A stretch of 46,924 bases of DNA from Streptomyces sp. SID486 (GTDB lineage: Bacteria > Actinomycetota > Actinomycetes > Streptomycetales > Streptomycetaceae): positions 1 through 46,924 of the forward strand of contig NZ_WWJT01000764.1 of the NCBI RefSeq assembly GCF_009865385.1, written 5' to 3'. The notes beneath the pieces were generated by a model, which was not told where the DNA came from, searched no databases, and saw nothing but the letters and a program-made list of their open reading frames with translations. Shown here piece after piece: positions 8,528 through 17,285 of the stretch (position 1 is its first letter; each line of letters opens with the position of its first letter). Both the position numbers and the translations under genes were made by a program.

Positions 8528-9127
8528 GTGAGGTTGGAAAGCGAAGAGGGCGTGAAGCGCTGCTCACGGTGCAAGCGGCAAAAGCCGTGGGCGGCCTTCG
8601 CGCGAGACAAGGCGATGCGGGACGGGTTACAGGCCTACTGTCGCGAATGCTGGGCGGCTTACCACCAGTCCCGGAAACTGGCGAAGGGCAAGAACGTCCG
8701 GCCGCGAGTGCAGACCCCTGCAGGCCATAAATTCTGTCGGAGTTGCGGGGAAGTGAAGCCGCACGGTGAGTGGCACCGCAACGCAACGGCTTCCGATGGC
8801 CTCTCGACGAGCTGCAAGGCGTGCCGCGCAGCGAAGGGGCGAGCCGATCACCTGAAGCGGAACTACGGCCTCACCGAAGCCGAGCGTGACGCCATGGTCG
8901 CCGCCCAGCGCGGACTCTGTGTGATCTGCCTGAACGCTCCGGCCGTACATGTGGATCACTGCCACAAGACGGGTAGGGTCCGTGGCGTACTGTGCTTCAA
9001 CTGCAATTCGGTCATCGGCAAGTTGGGAGACGATCCCGACGCCGTTCGCCGGGCCGCCTCTTACCTGGAAGGAAACTCGTGGAAGCCAATACTCGTGGCA
9101 CCGGGCGTCTACCAGCTGCCTTCCTGA
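8528..9127 (+). CDS. HNH / recombination endonuclease VII-domain protein
   Basis: The product (199 residues from this GTG) has two zinc-ribbon-like repeats: CSRC with YCREC, then CRSC with CKAC. They are followed by an endonuclease VII/HNH core with [18 protein letters not shown] and LCFNCN. The family cuts branched or nicked DNA in phage T4; the function of this cellular copy is unknown. The start is uncertain: GTG 8528 has GAAGG 11 nt upstream, while GTG 8552 and TTG 8510 are also in frame. The last 49 bp overlap the start of prcB, so translation is probably coupled. The gene is visibly less GC-rich than its neighbours, which hints at an older transfer. Confidence 0.85.
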   Translation: MRLESEEGVKRCSRCKRQKPWAAFARDKAMRDGLQAYCRECWAAYHQSRKLAKGKNVRPRVQTPAGHKFCRSCGEVKPHGEWHRNATASDGLSTSCKACRAAKGRADHLKRNYGLTEAERDAMVAAQRGLCVICLNAPAVHVDHCHKTGRVRGVLCFNCNSVIGKLGDDPDAVRRAASYLEGNSWKPILVAPGVYQLPS

Positions 9128-9924
9128 CGCCAGGGTCCTCCTCCTTCATGGACTTCCTCTCCGGCCACCAGCCGGAGATGCTGCCCGGCAACCGGCAGCT
9201 GCCGCCCACACAGGGTGTGATCGAGGCGCCGCACGGGACGACCATCGTGGCCGTGACGTTCCCCGGTGGCGTGGTGCTCGCCGGTGACCGCCGGGCCACG
9301 ATGGGCAACGTCATCGCCCAGCGGGACATCGAGAAGGTCTTCCCGGCGGACGAGTACTCGGCGGTCGGTATCGCCGGCACCGCCGGTCTGGCCGTGGAGA
9401 TGGTGAAGCTCTTCCAGCTGGAGCTGGAGCACTTCGAGAAGGTCGAGGGCGCGCAGCTGTCCCTGGAGGGCAAGGCGAACCGGCTGTCGACCATGATCCG
9501 GTCCAACCTCGGCATGGCCATGCAGGGTCTGGCCGTGGTGCCCCTGTTCGCGGGGTACGACGTGGACCGGGAGAAGGGCCGCATCTTCTCGTACGACGTG
9601 ACGGGCGGCCGTTCCGAGGAGCACAACTTCGCGGCGACGGGTTCCGGCTCGGTCTTCGCGCGCGGTGCGATGAAGAAGCTGTTCCGGGGCGACCTGACCG
9701 AGGAGCAGGCGACCACGCTGGTGGTGCAGGCCCTCTACGACGCGGCCGACGACGACTCGGCGACCGGTGGTCCCGACGTCGCCCGCCGGATCTACCCGAT
9801 CATCACTGTGATCACCGAGGACGGTTTCCGCCGGCTCACCGAGGAGGAGGCGTCGGAGCTGTCCCGGGCGGTGCTCCAGAAGCGTCTGGAGGAGCCGGAC
9901 GGTCCGAAGGCCGCTCTGCTCTAG
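9079..9924 (+). CDS. prcB: 20S proteasome beta subunit precursor
   Basis: The 281-residue protein is the catalytic subunit of the 20S core. A propeptide of 53 residues ends in HG, and self-cleavage would expose Thr54 ([11 protein letters not shown]), the N-terminal nucleophile. The motif GDRRATMGN follows with the conserved Asp/Arg region. Length and propeptide fit Streptomyces beta subunits. The GTG at 9079 has AAGGAA upstream. It starts inside the 3' end of the endonuclease gene, in another frame. Confidence 0.95.
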   Translation: MEANTRGTGRLPAAFLTPGSSSFMDFLSGHQPEMLPGNRQLPPTQGVIEAPHGTTIVAVTFPGGVVLAGDRRATMGNVIAQRDIEKVFPADEYSAVGIAGTAGLAVEMVKLFQLELEHFEKVEGAQLSLEGKANRLSTMIRSNLGMAMQGLAVVPLFAGYDVDREKGRIFSYDVTGGRSEEHNFAATGSGSVFARGAMKKLFRGDLTEEQATTLVVQALYDAADDDSATGGPDVARRIYPIITVITEDGFRRLTEEEASELSRAVLQKRLEEPDGPKAALL

Positions 9925-9984
9925 GGCGGGCCCGGTTTCTTGTTAGGTGATCCAGTGACCATGACAGAAAGGGACGGATAACCG

Positions 9985-10722
9985 GTGTCGACGCCGTTCT
10001 ATGTCTCACCCCAGCAGGCCATGGCCGACCGGGCGGAGTACGCCCGCAAGGGCATCGCCCGCGGTCGCAGCCTGGTCGTGCTGCAGTACGCCGACGGCAT
10101 CGTGTTCGTCGGTGAGAACCCGTCCCGCGCGCTGCACAAGTTCAGCGAGATCTATGACCGGATCGGTTTCGCGGCGGCCGGCAAGTACAACGAGTACGAG
10201 AACCTGCGGATCGGCGGTGTGCGCTACGCCGATCTGCGCGGCTACACCTACGACCGTGACGACGTGACGGCCCGTGGTCTGGCGAACGTGTACGCGCAGA
10301 CGCTGGGCACGATCTTCTCCTCCGCGGCGGAGAAGCCGTACGAGGTGGAGCTGGTGGTGGCCGAGGTGGGGGAGACCCCCGAGGGCGACCAGATCTACCG
10401 GCTGCCGCACGACGGCTCGATCGTGGACGAGCACGGATCGGTCGCGGTCGGCGGTAATGCGGAGCAGATCGGCAGCTTCCTGGACCAGCGGCACCGCGAC
10501 GGGATGTCGCTGGCGGAGGCGCTGAGGCTGGCTGTGCAGGCTCTGTCGCGGGACACCAACGGCAGCGAGCGGGAGATTCCCGCCGAGCGCCTGGAGGTGG
10601 CCGTGCTGGACCGCACGCGTCCGCAGAAGCGCAAGTTCAAGCGCATCGTCGGCCGTCAGCTCTCCCGGCTGCTGGCGGCGGAGGGTGCGGGCACGGAAGC
10701 GGAGACCTCCGAGGAGGAGTGA
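9985..10722 (+). CDS. prcA: 20S proteasome alpha subunit
   Basis: The 245-residue protein forms the outer rings of the proteasome and the docking site for Arc. The N-terminal gate segment [23 protein letters not shown] is typical of actinobacterial alpha subunits. It lacks a propeptide and a catalytic Thr. The acidic tail ends in TSEEE. The GTG start lies 60 bp after prcB, and the gene is followed by a strong hairpin, so it ends the operon. Confidence 0.95.
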   Translation: MSTPFYVSPQQAMADRAEYARKGIARGRSLVVLQYADGIVFVGENPSRALHKFSEIYDRIGFAAAGKYNEYENLRIGGVRYADLRGYTYDRDDVTARGLANVYAQTLGTIFSSAAEKPYEVELVVAEVGETPEGDQIYRLPHDGSIVDEHGSVAVGGNAEQIGSFLDQRHRDGMSLAEALRLAVQALSRDTNGSEREIPAERLEVAVLDRTRPQKRKFKRIVGRQLSRLLAAEGAGTEAETSEEE

Positions 10723-10745
10723 GCCGTCGCCGTCCGCCGTTCTGT

Positions 10746-10777
10746 GGTGCCCCGGCCGGGTCTTCGGCCGGGGCACC
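10746..10777. terminator. Bidirectional hairpin between prcA and the LacI-type gene
   Basis: The 13-nt arms 10746-10758 and 10765-10777 (GGTGCCCCGGCCG and its complement) are perfect, with a 6-nt loop. It sits between two convergent genes, 5 bp from the regulator stop, and can serve both. Confidence 0.85.
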
Positions 10778-10781
10778 GGGC

Positions 10782-11801
10782 TCAGCGGGGGGCGGGCGGC
10801 GGTGCCGTGGAGCCGCGCACGACGAGTTCGACGGGGATGTCCCCGCTCTGCGGTTCGCGGCCTTCGAGGACGGCGAGGAGGGCCCGCATGCCGCGTTCGC
10901 CGAAGAGTTCGGCGTCGAGCCGGACGGTGGTGAGTTCGGGGTCGATCGCGGTCGCCAGGGCGAGGTCGTCCAGCCCGGTGACGGAGATGTCGTCGGGGAT
11001 GCGCAGGCCGAGGCGGCGCAGGGCCTTGTAGGCGCCGGCGGCGAGTTTGTCGTCGTCGCACACGATGGCCGTGGGCCTGGGGCCGGCGGCGGTGAGGGCG
11101 GCCTCGGTGGCGGCCCGGGCGCCGTCGATGGAGATCGGGGCGCGAGCGGTGCGCAGGTCGGTGCCGGGGACGGCGGCGGTGTGTGCCGCGAGCTCCGCGG
11201 CGCGGACCTCGAAGGTCCAGGAGGGCACGTCGGCGGCGAGGTGCAGGATGCGCCGGTGGCCGAGGCCGAGCAGGTGGGTGGCGACCTGGCGGACGCCGTC
11301 GGCGATGTCGAGGTTCACGGTGGCGGCGCCGAGGCTGCCGGCGGGGTCGCTGTCGAGCATGACGAGGGGCAGCTGGTCGCCGCGGATGGCGGTGAGGGCG
11401 TCGGCGGCCATGGACGAGGCGATGACGCCGTCCAGGGCGGCCTGGGCGGACGCGAAGGGGTCGCGGGCGGGGCCGATGCCTTCCGGCGAGGGGTAGAGGA
11501 CGACGCCGAAGCCGTGTGCGGCGGCGACGCGGGCGGCGCCGGTGTAGACGCCGGCGAAGAACTCCGTGGTCAGGGCGGGCACGACGAGCAGGACCGTGCG
11601 TGTGTGGCCGAGGCGGAGGTTGCGGGCGGCGAGGTTGGGGCGGTAGCCGAGGTCGCGGGCCGCTTCCCGGACGCGTTCGGCGGTGGTCTGCGACACGCGT
11701 CCGCGCCACTTGTCACCCAGGACGAGGGAGACGGCGGCCTGCGAGACTCCGGCGGCCTGTGCGACGTCCCGGCTGGTGGGGCGCGTGCTGCTGCGTGCCA
11801 C
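10782..11801 (-). CDS. LacI-family transcriptional regulator
   Basis: The 339-residue protein has an N-terminal HTH (about 9-35, SRDVAQAAGVSQAAVSLVL) with the LacI hinge, then a periplasmic-binding-protein-like effector domain (LLVVPALTTEFFAGV to the C-terminus). The usual role is repression relieved by a sugar or other small ligand. The GTG at 11801 is chosen because AAGGAG precedes it by 10 nt; the longer frame has no such site. It is divergent from an MFS exporter gene and probably controls it through the inverted repeat between them. Ligand unknown. Confidence 0.9.
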   Translation of the reverse strand: MARSSTRPTSRDVAQAAGVSQAAVSLVLGDKWRGRVSQTTAERVREAARDLGYRPNLAARNLRLGHTRTVLLVVPALTTEFFAGVYTGAARVAAAHGFGVVLYPSPEGIGPARDPFASAQAALDGVIASSMAADALTAIRGDQLPLVMLDSDPAGSLGAATVNLDIADGVRQVATHLLGLGHRRILHLAADVPSWTFEVRAAELAAHTAAVPGTDLRTARAPISIDGARAATEAALTAAGPRPTAIVCDDDKLAAGAYKALRRLGLRIPDDISVTGLDDLALATAIDPELTTVRLDAELFGERGMRALLAVLEGREPQSGDIPVELVVRGSTAPPPAPR

Positions 11802-11904
11802 GGTGGGCCTGCTCCTTGTCGTCGGGGCGTCGGGCCGCGGGCCGCCGGGGGCGGGGGCCCTGCGGCTCGCCGAGGTCGTCTGGACGTGCGAACTGCGCAC
11901 ATGG

Positions 11905-11931
11905 TACGTATGGAAGACGACGTTATACGTA
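11905..11931. promoter_or_regulatory. Candidate operator between the LacI-type and MFS genes
   Basis: TACGTAT (11905-11911) and ATACGTA (11925-11931) form a perfect inverted repeat with a 13-bp spacer. Half-site centres are 20 bp apart, about two helical turns. It sits in the divergent promoter region 16 bp before the MFS start, suiting repression of both genes. Confidence 0.55.
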
Positions 11932-11947
11932 ACACTTGGAGGCGGGC

Positions 11948-13207
11948 ATGGCCACGGGATACCTGGAGATCCTGAAGGCGAGGCACGCGCTCCGGCTGCT
12001 CACCGGCACCCTGGTGGGCCGCCTGCCCAACGCCACCGCCGCCATCGCGCTGGTGCTGTTCGTGCGGGCCGAGGGCGGCACGTACAGCCTCGCCGGGGCC
12101 CTCGCGGCCGTGTACGGCGTCGCCAACGCGGTCGGCCAGCCGGTGCTGGGCCGCCTGGTGGATCTGTACGGGCAGCCGCGTGTGCAGCTGCCCGCGGCCG
12201 TCCTGGCGGCCCTCGCCATGACGGTGTTCGCGCTGAGCGGCACCGATCCGCTGCCGCTCGCCTACGCGGCCGTGGCGGCGTCGGGCCTGTTCACCCCGCC
12301 GCTGGAGGGCGGTCTGCGGGCCCTGTGGCCGTCGGTGCTGCGCCGGGAGGAGCAGGTGCACACGGCGTACGCCATGGACGCGATCGCGCAGGAGATCATG
12401 TTCACCGCGGGGCCGCTGCTGGTGACGCTGTGCGTGTCGCTGTGGGACGAGCGCGCCGCCCTGCTGGTGCTGAACGTCCTGGGGGTGCTCGGGGCGCTCT
12501 CGGTGGTCGTCTCGCCGCCGTCGCGGGCGTGGCGCTCGGCCCCGCGCGAGGCGCACTGGCTGGGCGCCCTGCGGTCGTCCGGGCTGCTCGCGCTGCTCGC
12601 CGCGTTCCTGTTCATCGGCATGGCGCTGGGTTCCATCACGGTCGCGGCGGTGTCGTACGCCGACGGTCACGGCGGTGACGCGGTGTACGGCTGGCTGATG
12701 GCCGGGCTGGGGCTCGGGGCCCTGGCTGGCGGCGCCGTCTACGGGGCCCGCCGGTGGGCGGGTGCGCCCGAGCGGCGACTGCGCGTGCTGGTGGCGCTTC
12801 TGGCGGTGTGTTACCTGCCGCTGACGCTGGTGCCCGGGCCGGTGGCGATGGTGCTGCTCAGTGTGGTCTCCGGGGTGTTCCTCGCGCCGTGCATCGCCTG
12901 CGCGTTCATCATCGTGGACCGGCATGCGCCGAGGGGCACGGTCACCGAGGCGTTCTCCTGGCTCGTGACGACGTTCACCGTGGGCGCCTCGGTGGGAACG
13001 GGCCTGGCGGGGCCGGTGGTCCAGGCCGGTGGCACGGTGTGGGGCTTCGCCCTGCCGGGTGCGGCGGGCGCGGTGTCGTTGCTGGTCCTGCTGGGCACCG
13101 GACGGGTCCTCGCAGCTCCCGCGCCGGGCGGGGTCGTTGCGGCTTCATCGGAAAATGATCCAAATCGTGCTGTCGAACCCCGTTTCAGCTCGGGGGATCG
13201 GGCGTAA
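11948..13207 (+). CDS. MFS transporter
   Basis: The 419-residue protein has about twelve hydrophobic helices and the overall layout of a major facilitator exporter, with a motif-A-like loop (GRLVDLYGQPR) after the second helix. Substrate unknown. The ATG at 11948 has GGAGG upstream. The pairing with a divergent LacI-type regulator suggests inducible expression. The C-terminal tail (about 395-419) is polar. Its stop overlaps the putative -10 of pafA. Confidence 0.85.
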   Translation: MATGYLEILKARHALRLLTGTLVGRLPNATAAIALVLFVRAEGGTYSLAGALAAVYGVANAVGQPVLGRLVDLYGQPRVQLPAAVLAALAMTVFALSGTDPLPLAYAAVAASGLFTPPLEGGLRALWPSVLRREEQVHTAYAMDAIAQEIMFTAGPLLVTLCVSLWDERAALLVLNVLGVLGALSVVVSPPSRAWRSAPREAHWLGALRSSGLLALLAAFLFIGMALGSITVAAVSYADGHGGDAVYGWLMAGLGLGALAGGAVYGARRWAGAPERRLRVLVALLAVCYLPLTLVPGPVAMVLLSVVSGVFLAPCIACAFIIVDRHAPRGTVTEAFSWLVTTFTVGASVGTGLAGPVVQAGGTVWGFALPGAAGAVSLLVLLGTGRVLAAPAPGGVVAASSENDPNRAVEPRFSSGDRA

Positions 13208-13210
13208 TGT
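13205..13210 (+). promoter_or_regulatory. Candidate -10 element (TAATGT) for leaderless pafA
   Basis: TAATGT ends 6 nt before the pafA ATG and overlaps the TAA stop of the MFS gene. No ribosome binding site is visible between them. Confidence 0.5.
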
Positions 13211-13216
13211 TCCCTC

Positions 13217-14578
13217 ATGGACCGCCGCATTTTCGGGCTGGAGAACGAGTACGGCGTCACGTGCACGTTCAGGGGACAGCGCCGCCTGTCTCCTGACGAG
13301 GTGGCGCGATACCTCTTCCGCCGTGTCGTGTCATGGGGCCGCAGCAGCAATGTCTTTCTGCGAAACGGCGCCCGGCTCTATCTCGACGTGGGCTCACATC
13401 CGGAATACGCGACACCCGAATGTGACAACGTGACCGAACTGGTCACCCACGACAAGGCCGGCGAGCGCATTCTCGAAGGACTCCTGGTGGACGCGGAACG
13501 ACGCCTGCACGAGGAGGGAATCGCAGGCGACGTCTACCTCTTCAAGAACAACACCGACTCGGCGGGCAACTCCTACGGTTGCCACGAGAACTACCTGGTG
13601 GCGCGGCACGGGGAGTTCTCCCGGCTCGCGGACATCCTCATCCCGTTCCTGGTCACCCGGCAGCTGCTGTGCGGCGCGGGCAAGGTGCTGCAGACGCCGC
13701 GGGGCGCCGTCTACTGCGTCAGCCAGCGGGCGGAGCACATCTGGGAGGGCGTCTCCTCGGCGACGACCCGCTCCCGGCCCATCATCAACACCCGCGACGA
13801 GCCGCACGCGGACGCCGAGCGGTACCGCCGGCTGCACGTCATCGTCGGTGACTCGAACATGTCCGAGACGACGATGCTGCTGAAGGTCGGCGCCACCGAT
13901 CTGGTGCTGCGCATGATCGAGGCCGGCACCGTGATGCGGGACCTCACCCTGGAGAACCCGATCCGGGCGATCCGGGAGGTCAGCCACGACATCACCGGCC
14001 GGCGCAAGGTGCGGCTGGCCAGCGGCCGGGAGGCCTCCGCGCTGGAGGTCCAGCGCGAGTACTTCGACAAGGCGCTGGACTTCTGCGACCGCCGGGGCAT
14101 CCGCACCGGTACGGTCGCGCAGGTCCTGGAGCTGTGGGGCCGTACGCTCGAGGCGATCGAGAACGAGGAGCTGGACCGCATCGGCACCGAGATCGACTGG
14201 GTCATGAAGTACAAGCTCATCGAGCGGTACCGCGCCAAGCACAACATGACGATGTCGCATCCGCGGGTCGCCCAGATAGACCTCGCCTACCACGACATCC
14301 ACCGCCGTCGTGGCCTGTACTACCTGCTGGAGAAGAAGGGTCAAGCCGCCCGCGTCTGCAACGACTTGAAGATCTTCGAGGGCAAGTCGGTGCCGCCGCA
14401 GACCACTCGGGCGAGGCTGCGCGGCGACTTCATCCGGCGGGCGCAGGAACAGCGCCGGGACTTCACGGTCGACTGGGTGCACCTGAAGCTCAACGACCAG
14501 GCACAGCGCACCGTACTGTGCAAGGACCCGTTCCGTTCCGTGGACGACCGGGTGGAGAAGCTGATCGCCGGAATGTAG
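13217..14578 (+). CDS. pafA: Pup--protein ligase PafA
   Basis: The 453-residue enzyme uses ATP to phosphorylate the C-terminal Glu of Pup and joins it to substrate lysines. It is a homologue of Dop and of glutamine synthetase/gamma-glutamylcysteine ligase folds. The metal-binding motif [10 protein letters not shown] is at 6-15. Asp57 in [15 protein letters not shown] is the expected catalytic base. The motif [21 protein letters not shown] is shared with Dop. It lacks the Dop insertion, which makes it PafA. The ATG at 13217 directly follows a -10-like hexamer. It is separated from prcA by the LacI/MFS pair. Confidence 0.96.
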   Translation: MDRRIFGLENEYGVTCTFRGQRRLSPDEVARYLFRRVVSWGRSSNVFLRNGARLYLDVGSHPEYATPECDNVTELVTHDKAGERILEGLLVDAERRLHEEGIAGDVYLFKNNTDSAGNSYGCHENYLVARHGEFSRLADILIPFLVTRQLLCGAGKVLQTPRGAVYCVSQRAEHIWEGVSSATTRSRPIINTRDEPHADAERYRRLHVIVGDSNMSETTMLLKVGATDLVLRMIEAGTVMRDLTLENPIRAIREVSHDITGRRKVRLASGREASALEVQREYFDKALDFCDRRGIRTGTVAQVLELWGRTLEAIENEELDRIGTEIDWVMKYKLIERYRAKHNMTMSHPRVAQIDLAYHDIHRRRGLYYLLEKKGQAARVCNDLKIFEGKSVPPQTTRARLRGDFIRRAQEQRRDFTVDWVHLKLNDQAQRTVLCKDPFRSVDDRVEKLIAGM

Positions 14579-14626
14579 GGGCCGGCGAGTGAGCCGGGCG
14601 TCCGGGTGGTGGGCCCGAACGCCACA

Positions 14627-14657
14627 CGGGCGCCGTACGTTTCCCGTACGGCGCCCG
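14627..14657 (+). terminator. Hairpin after pafA
   Basis: Perfect 13-nt arms (14627-14639 and 14645-14657) enclose a 5-nt loop. It lies 48 bp after the pafA stop and just before a TAGAGT -10-like element (14668-14673) for the next gene. Confidence 0.8.
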
Positions 14658-14718
14658 CGTCAGGTCGTAGAGTTGCGCGCACGCCATCCGCAAGATCGAC
14701 CGATTACGAGGCTCTTCC

Positions 14719-15723
14719 GTGCGCCGACGCTCACTTCTCCTCGCCGCCGTTCCCGCAGGACTGGTCACGCTCGCCGGATGCGGTGACGGCACGTCCGAAT
14801 CCAGCAGGACGAGCGCCTCGCCGTCGCCCTCGGTGTCGTCCTCGCCGCCGCCGAAGGTCGTGGACGGGCCGCTGCCGGCGATCACGGCGGGCAGGAAGTT
14901 CGGGGAGAAGCCGACCATCGCCAAGGGGTCGGGTCAGCCGTCGAAGGATCTCGCGGTCAGGACCGTGATCGCGGGCAGTGGCCGGCCGGTCGCGGAGAAC
15001 GACTTCATCCGGGCCGACTACCTCGGCCAGATCTGGAGCTCGGGGAAGGTCTTCGACAACTCCTACGACCGCAAGCGTCCCCTGGTCATGCAGCTCGCCC
15101 AGGGCAGCATCATCGACGGCTGGCGGTACGCCCTGCAGGGCAAGAAGACGGGCAGCCGGATCGAGATCGCCGTGCCGCCCGCCCTGGGGTACGGCCCGGG
15201 GGGCAACTCGCAGGCCGGCATCAAGGGCACCGACACCCTGGTGTTCGTCATCGACCTGCTGGAGTCGTTCAACTCCAGGAGTTCGGCCAAGGGCACGCCG
15301 GTGCCGCAGTCGGACGCCGCCCTGCCGAAGGTGGGCACCGACACCGACGGCCAGGTGCCGAAGGTCACGATCCCGAAGACGGACCCGCCGAAGAAGCTCG
15401 TGTCGCAGTACGTCCTGGAGGGCGACGGTCCCGAGCTGAAGTCCGACCAGACGGTGCTGTGCCAGTTCCAGGGCCTGGTCTGGGACGGTGGCAAGACGTT
15501 CGAGCGGACGTACGGCTCGGGCCGGCTCAGCCAGTTCTCGCTGGAGCAGATGGAGCAGGCGGTCAAGGGCCTCGCCCAGGGGCTGACCGGCAAGAAGGTG
15601 GGCAGCAGGCTGCTGATCGTGATCCCGCCGGAGCTGGGGTACGGGGACAACCCGCCGAGCGGCGGGGTCGTCAAGAAGGGCTCGACCCTGGTGTTCACGG
15701 TGGACGTCCTGGCGGCGATGTAG
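14719..15723 (+). CDS. Lipoprotein with two FKBP-type peptidyl-prolyl isomerase domains
   Basis: The 334-residue protein has a signal peptide ending in the lipobox LAGC (cysteine at 21), so it is probably anchored on the outer face of the membrane. A Ser/Pro linker follows, then two FKBP domains (about 75-190 and 225-334). Domain 1 has VPPALGYGPGG and domain 2 has IPPELGYGDNPPSGG, both typical FKBP loops. Expected activity is cis-trans isomerisation of X-Pro bonds during folding of exported proteins. The GTG has ACGAGG upstream. It lies between pafA and pafB. Confidence 0.9.
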   Translation: MRRRSLLLAAVPAGLVTLAGCGDGTSESSRTSASPSPSVSSSPPPKVVDGPLPAITAGRKFGEKPTIAKGSGQPSKDLAVRTVIAGSGRPVAENDFIRADYLGQIWSSGKVFDNSYDRKRPLVMQLAQGSIIDGWRYALQGKKTGSRIEIAVPPALGYGPGGNSQAGIKGTDTLVFVIDLLESFNSRSSAKGTPVPQSDAALPKVGTDTDGQVPKVTIPKTDPPKKLVSQYVLEGDGPELKSDQTVLCQFQGLVWDGGKTFERTYGSGRLSQFSLEQMEQAVKGLAQGLTGKKVGSRLLIVIPPELGYGDNPPSGGVVKKGSTLVFTVDVLAAM

Positions 15724-15808
15724 CCGGGCGCGCCCGCGGCGGGCGTGCGGGCCGCGGAGATGAAAGACTGTCCCCGTTTCGTGTCGTACACAAGCAGGAG
15801 CTTTTGAC

Positions 15809-16180
15809 GTGAGCAACGAGAAGCCCGAGATCGACTTCCCCGAGGGCAACCCCCCGGCGGACCTTGAGATCAAGGACATCTGGGAGGGCGACGGGCCGGT
15901 CGCGGAGGCGGGCCAGACCGTCACCGTGCACTACGTGGGCGTCGCTTTCAGCACCGGTGAGGAGTTCGACGCCAGCTGGAACCGCGGTACCCCGTTCCGC
16001 TTCCCGCTCGGCGCCGGCCGGGTCATCGCGGGCTGGGACAAGGGTGTGCAGGGTATGAAGGTCGGTGGCCGGCGCCAGCTGACCATCCCCTCCCACCTCG
16101 CCTACGGCAACCAGAGCCCGACCCCGGCGATCAAGGCCGGCGAGACCCTGATCTTCGTGGTGGACCTCATCGCCGTCTGA
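15809..16180 (+). CDS. Cytosolic FKBP-type peptidyl-prolyl cis-trans isomerase
   Basis: The 123-residue protein is a single complete FKBP domain (VTVHYVGV, GRVIAGWDKGVQGMKVGGRR, IPSHLAYGNQ) without a signal peptide. Length is typical. The GTG at 15809 has AGGAG upstream. It follows the lipoprotein FKBP by 85 bp and ends at a strong terminator, so the two form a small folding-factor unit. Confidence 0.93.
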   Translation: MSNEKPEIDFPEGNPPADLEIKDIWEGDGPVAEAGQTVTVHYVGVAFSTGEEFDASWNRGTPFRFPLGAGRVIAGWDKGVQGMKVGGRRQLTIPSHLAYGNQSPTPAIKAGETLIFVVDLIAV

Positions 16181-16215
16181 TCCACGGCCCAGGTCCGACC
16201 GGATCTGATCACCTT

Positions 16216-16252
16216 GGGCCCATGCCTGCTCGGGCATGGGCCCTCGGCTTTT
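16216..16252 (+). terminator. Intrinsic terminator after the FKBP genes
   Basis: Perfect 11-nt arms (GGGCCCATGCC, 16216-16226, and its complement 16233-16243) are followed by TCGGCTTTTG. Confidence 0.88.
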
Positions 16253-16317
16253 GTCACCGCACGTCGGAGCGGTACGGTCATCGGTCGTAAGCACCATAGT
16301 GAAGACGAAGGGCGTCG

Positions 16318-17271
16318 ATGGCCATTGCCAAGGCCGAGCGGCTGATGAACCTCGCGCTGTGTCTGCTCGGCACCCGCCGGCCGCTCAGCAAGCGCGAGCT
16401 GCGCGAGAGCATCGAGGCCTACCTGGAAGCGGGCTCCGACGACTCCTTCAACCGGATGTTCGAGCGGGACAAGGACGACCTGCGCGAGCTGGGCCTGGTC
16501 ATCGAGACGGTCGAGAACCTCGACGGCGAGGTCGGCTACCTCGCCCGGCGGGACAGCAACCGCCTGCCCCCGATCACCCTGGACGCCGAGGAGGCCGCCG
16601 CCCTCGGTCTCGCCGCCAAGATCTGGCAGCAGGCCCGCCTGGCCGGGGCCGCCAGCGGCGCCCTGCAGAAGCTGCGCGCCGCCGGGCTGCCCGAGGACGT
16701 CGACCCGTACGAGGCGCACGGCGCGCTGGAGCCGCGCATCCCGGTGCACGAGGCCGCCTTCGAGCCGCTGATGCTGGCCTGCCGGGACCGCCGCCCGGTG
16801 CTCTTCGAGTACCGCAAGGCGTCCGCCGCCCGTCCCGAGCCGCGCAACGTCGAGCCGTGGGCGCTGGAGTGCTGGCGTGGCCACTGGTACCTGGCCGGCT
16901 TCGACCGCGACCGGGGCGCCGAGCGCGTCTTCCGGCTCTCCCGGATCACCGGCAGGGTCAGGTCCCGCGGCACGGGCTTCACCGCTCCCGTGCCGGACGT
17001 GGTCACCGTGCGGGAGACCGTGGCGAGCTGGGCCGGTGAGACCGCCGACCGCTCGGCGGTGATCAGGCTGCGGTCCGGCGCCGGTTACCCCCTTCGGGCG
17101 AAGGCCACCGAGGTCCGGGAACTCGGCGACGGCTGGGACGAGTTGGAGATCCCGTACGGGCACGGCCTGGATGCCTGGCTGGCGGAGTTCGGGCCGGTCG
17201 TCGTGGTCGTCGAGCCGGCGGAGCTGCGGGCCGACGTGGTGGACCGGCTGCGTGCCGTGGCCAAGGGCTGA
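16318..17271 (+). CDS. pafB: WYL-domain transcriptional regulator PafB
   Basis: The 317-residue protein has an N-terminal winged HTH (about 5-60) and a WYL domain (about 145-225), including the literal WYL motif in GHWYLAGFD and arginines in RVFRLSRI. PafB with PafC activates DNA-damage genes independently of LexA/RecA in mycobacteria, sensing single-stranded DNA. The gene name reflects position and not a proteasome function. pafC follows after 14 bp. Confidence 0.92.
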   Translation: MAIAKAERLMNLALCLLGTRRPLSKRELRESIEAYLEAGSDDSFNRMFERDKDDLRELGLVIETVENLDGEVGYLARRDSNRLPPITLDAEEAAALGLAAKIWQQARLAGAASGALQKLRAAGLPEDVDPYEAHGALEPRIPVHEAAFEPLMLACRDRRPVLFEYRKASAARPEPRNVEPWALECWRGHWYLAGFDRDRGAERVFRLSRITGRVRSRGTGFTAPVPDVVTVRETVASWAGETADRSAVIRLRSGAGYPLRAKATEVRELGDGWDELEIPYGHGLDAWLAEFGPVVVVVEPAELRADVVDRLRAVAKG

Positions 17272-17285
17272 GGGGGAGCAGGACT

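Noticed and set aside
8528..9127. HNH gene as a homing intron or intein nuclease
   Set aside because: Neighbouring genes are intact, and no intron or intein boundaries are seen.
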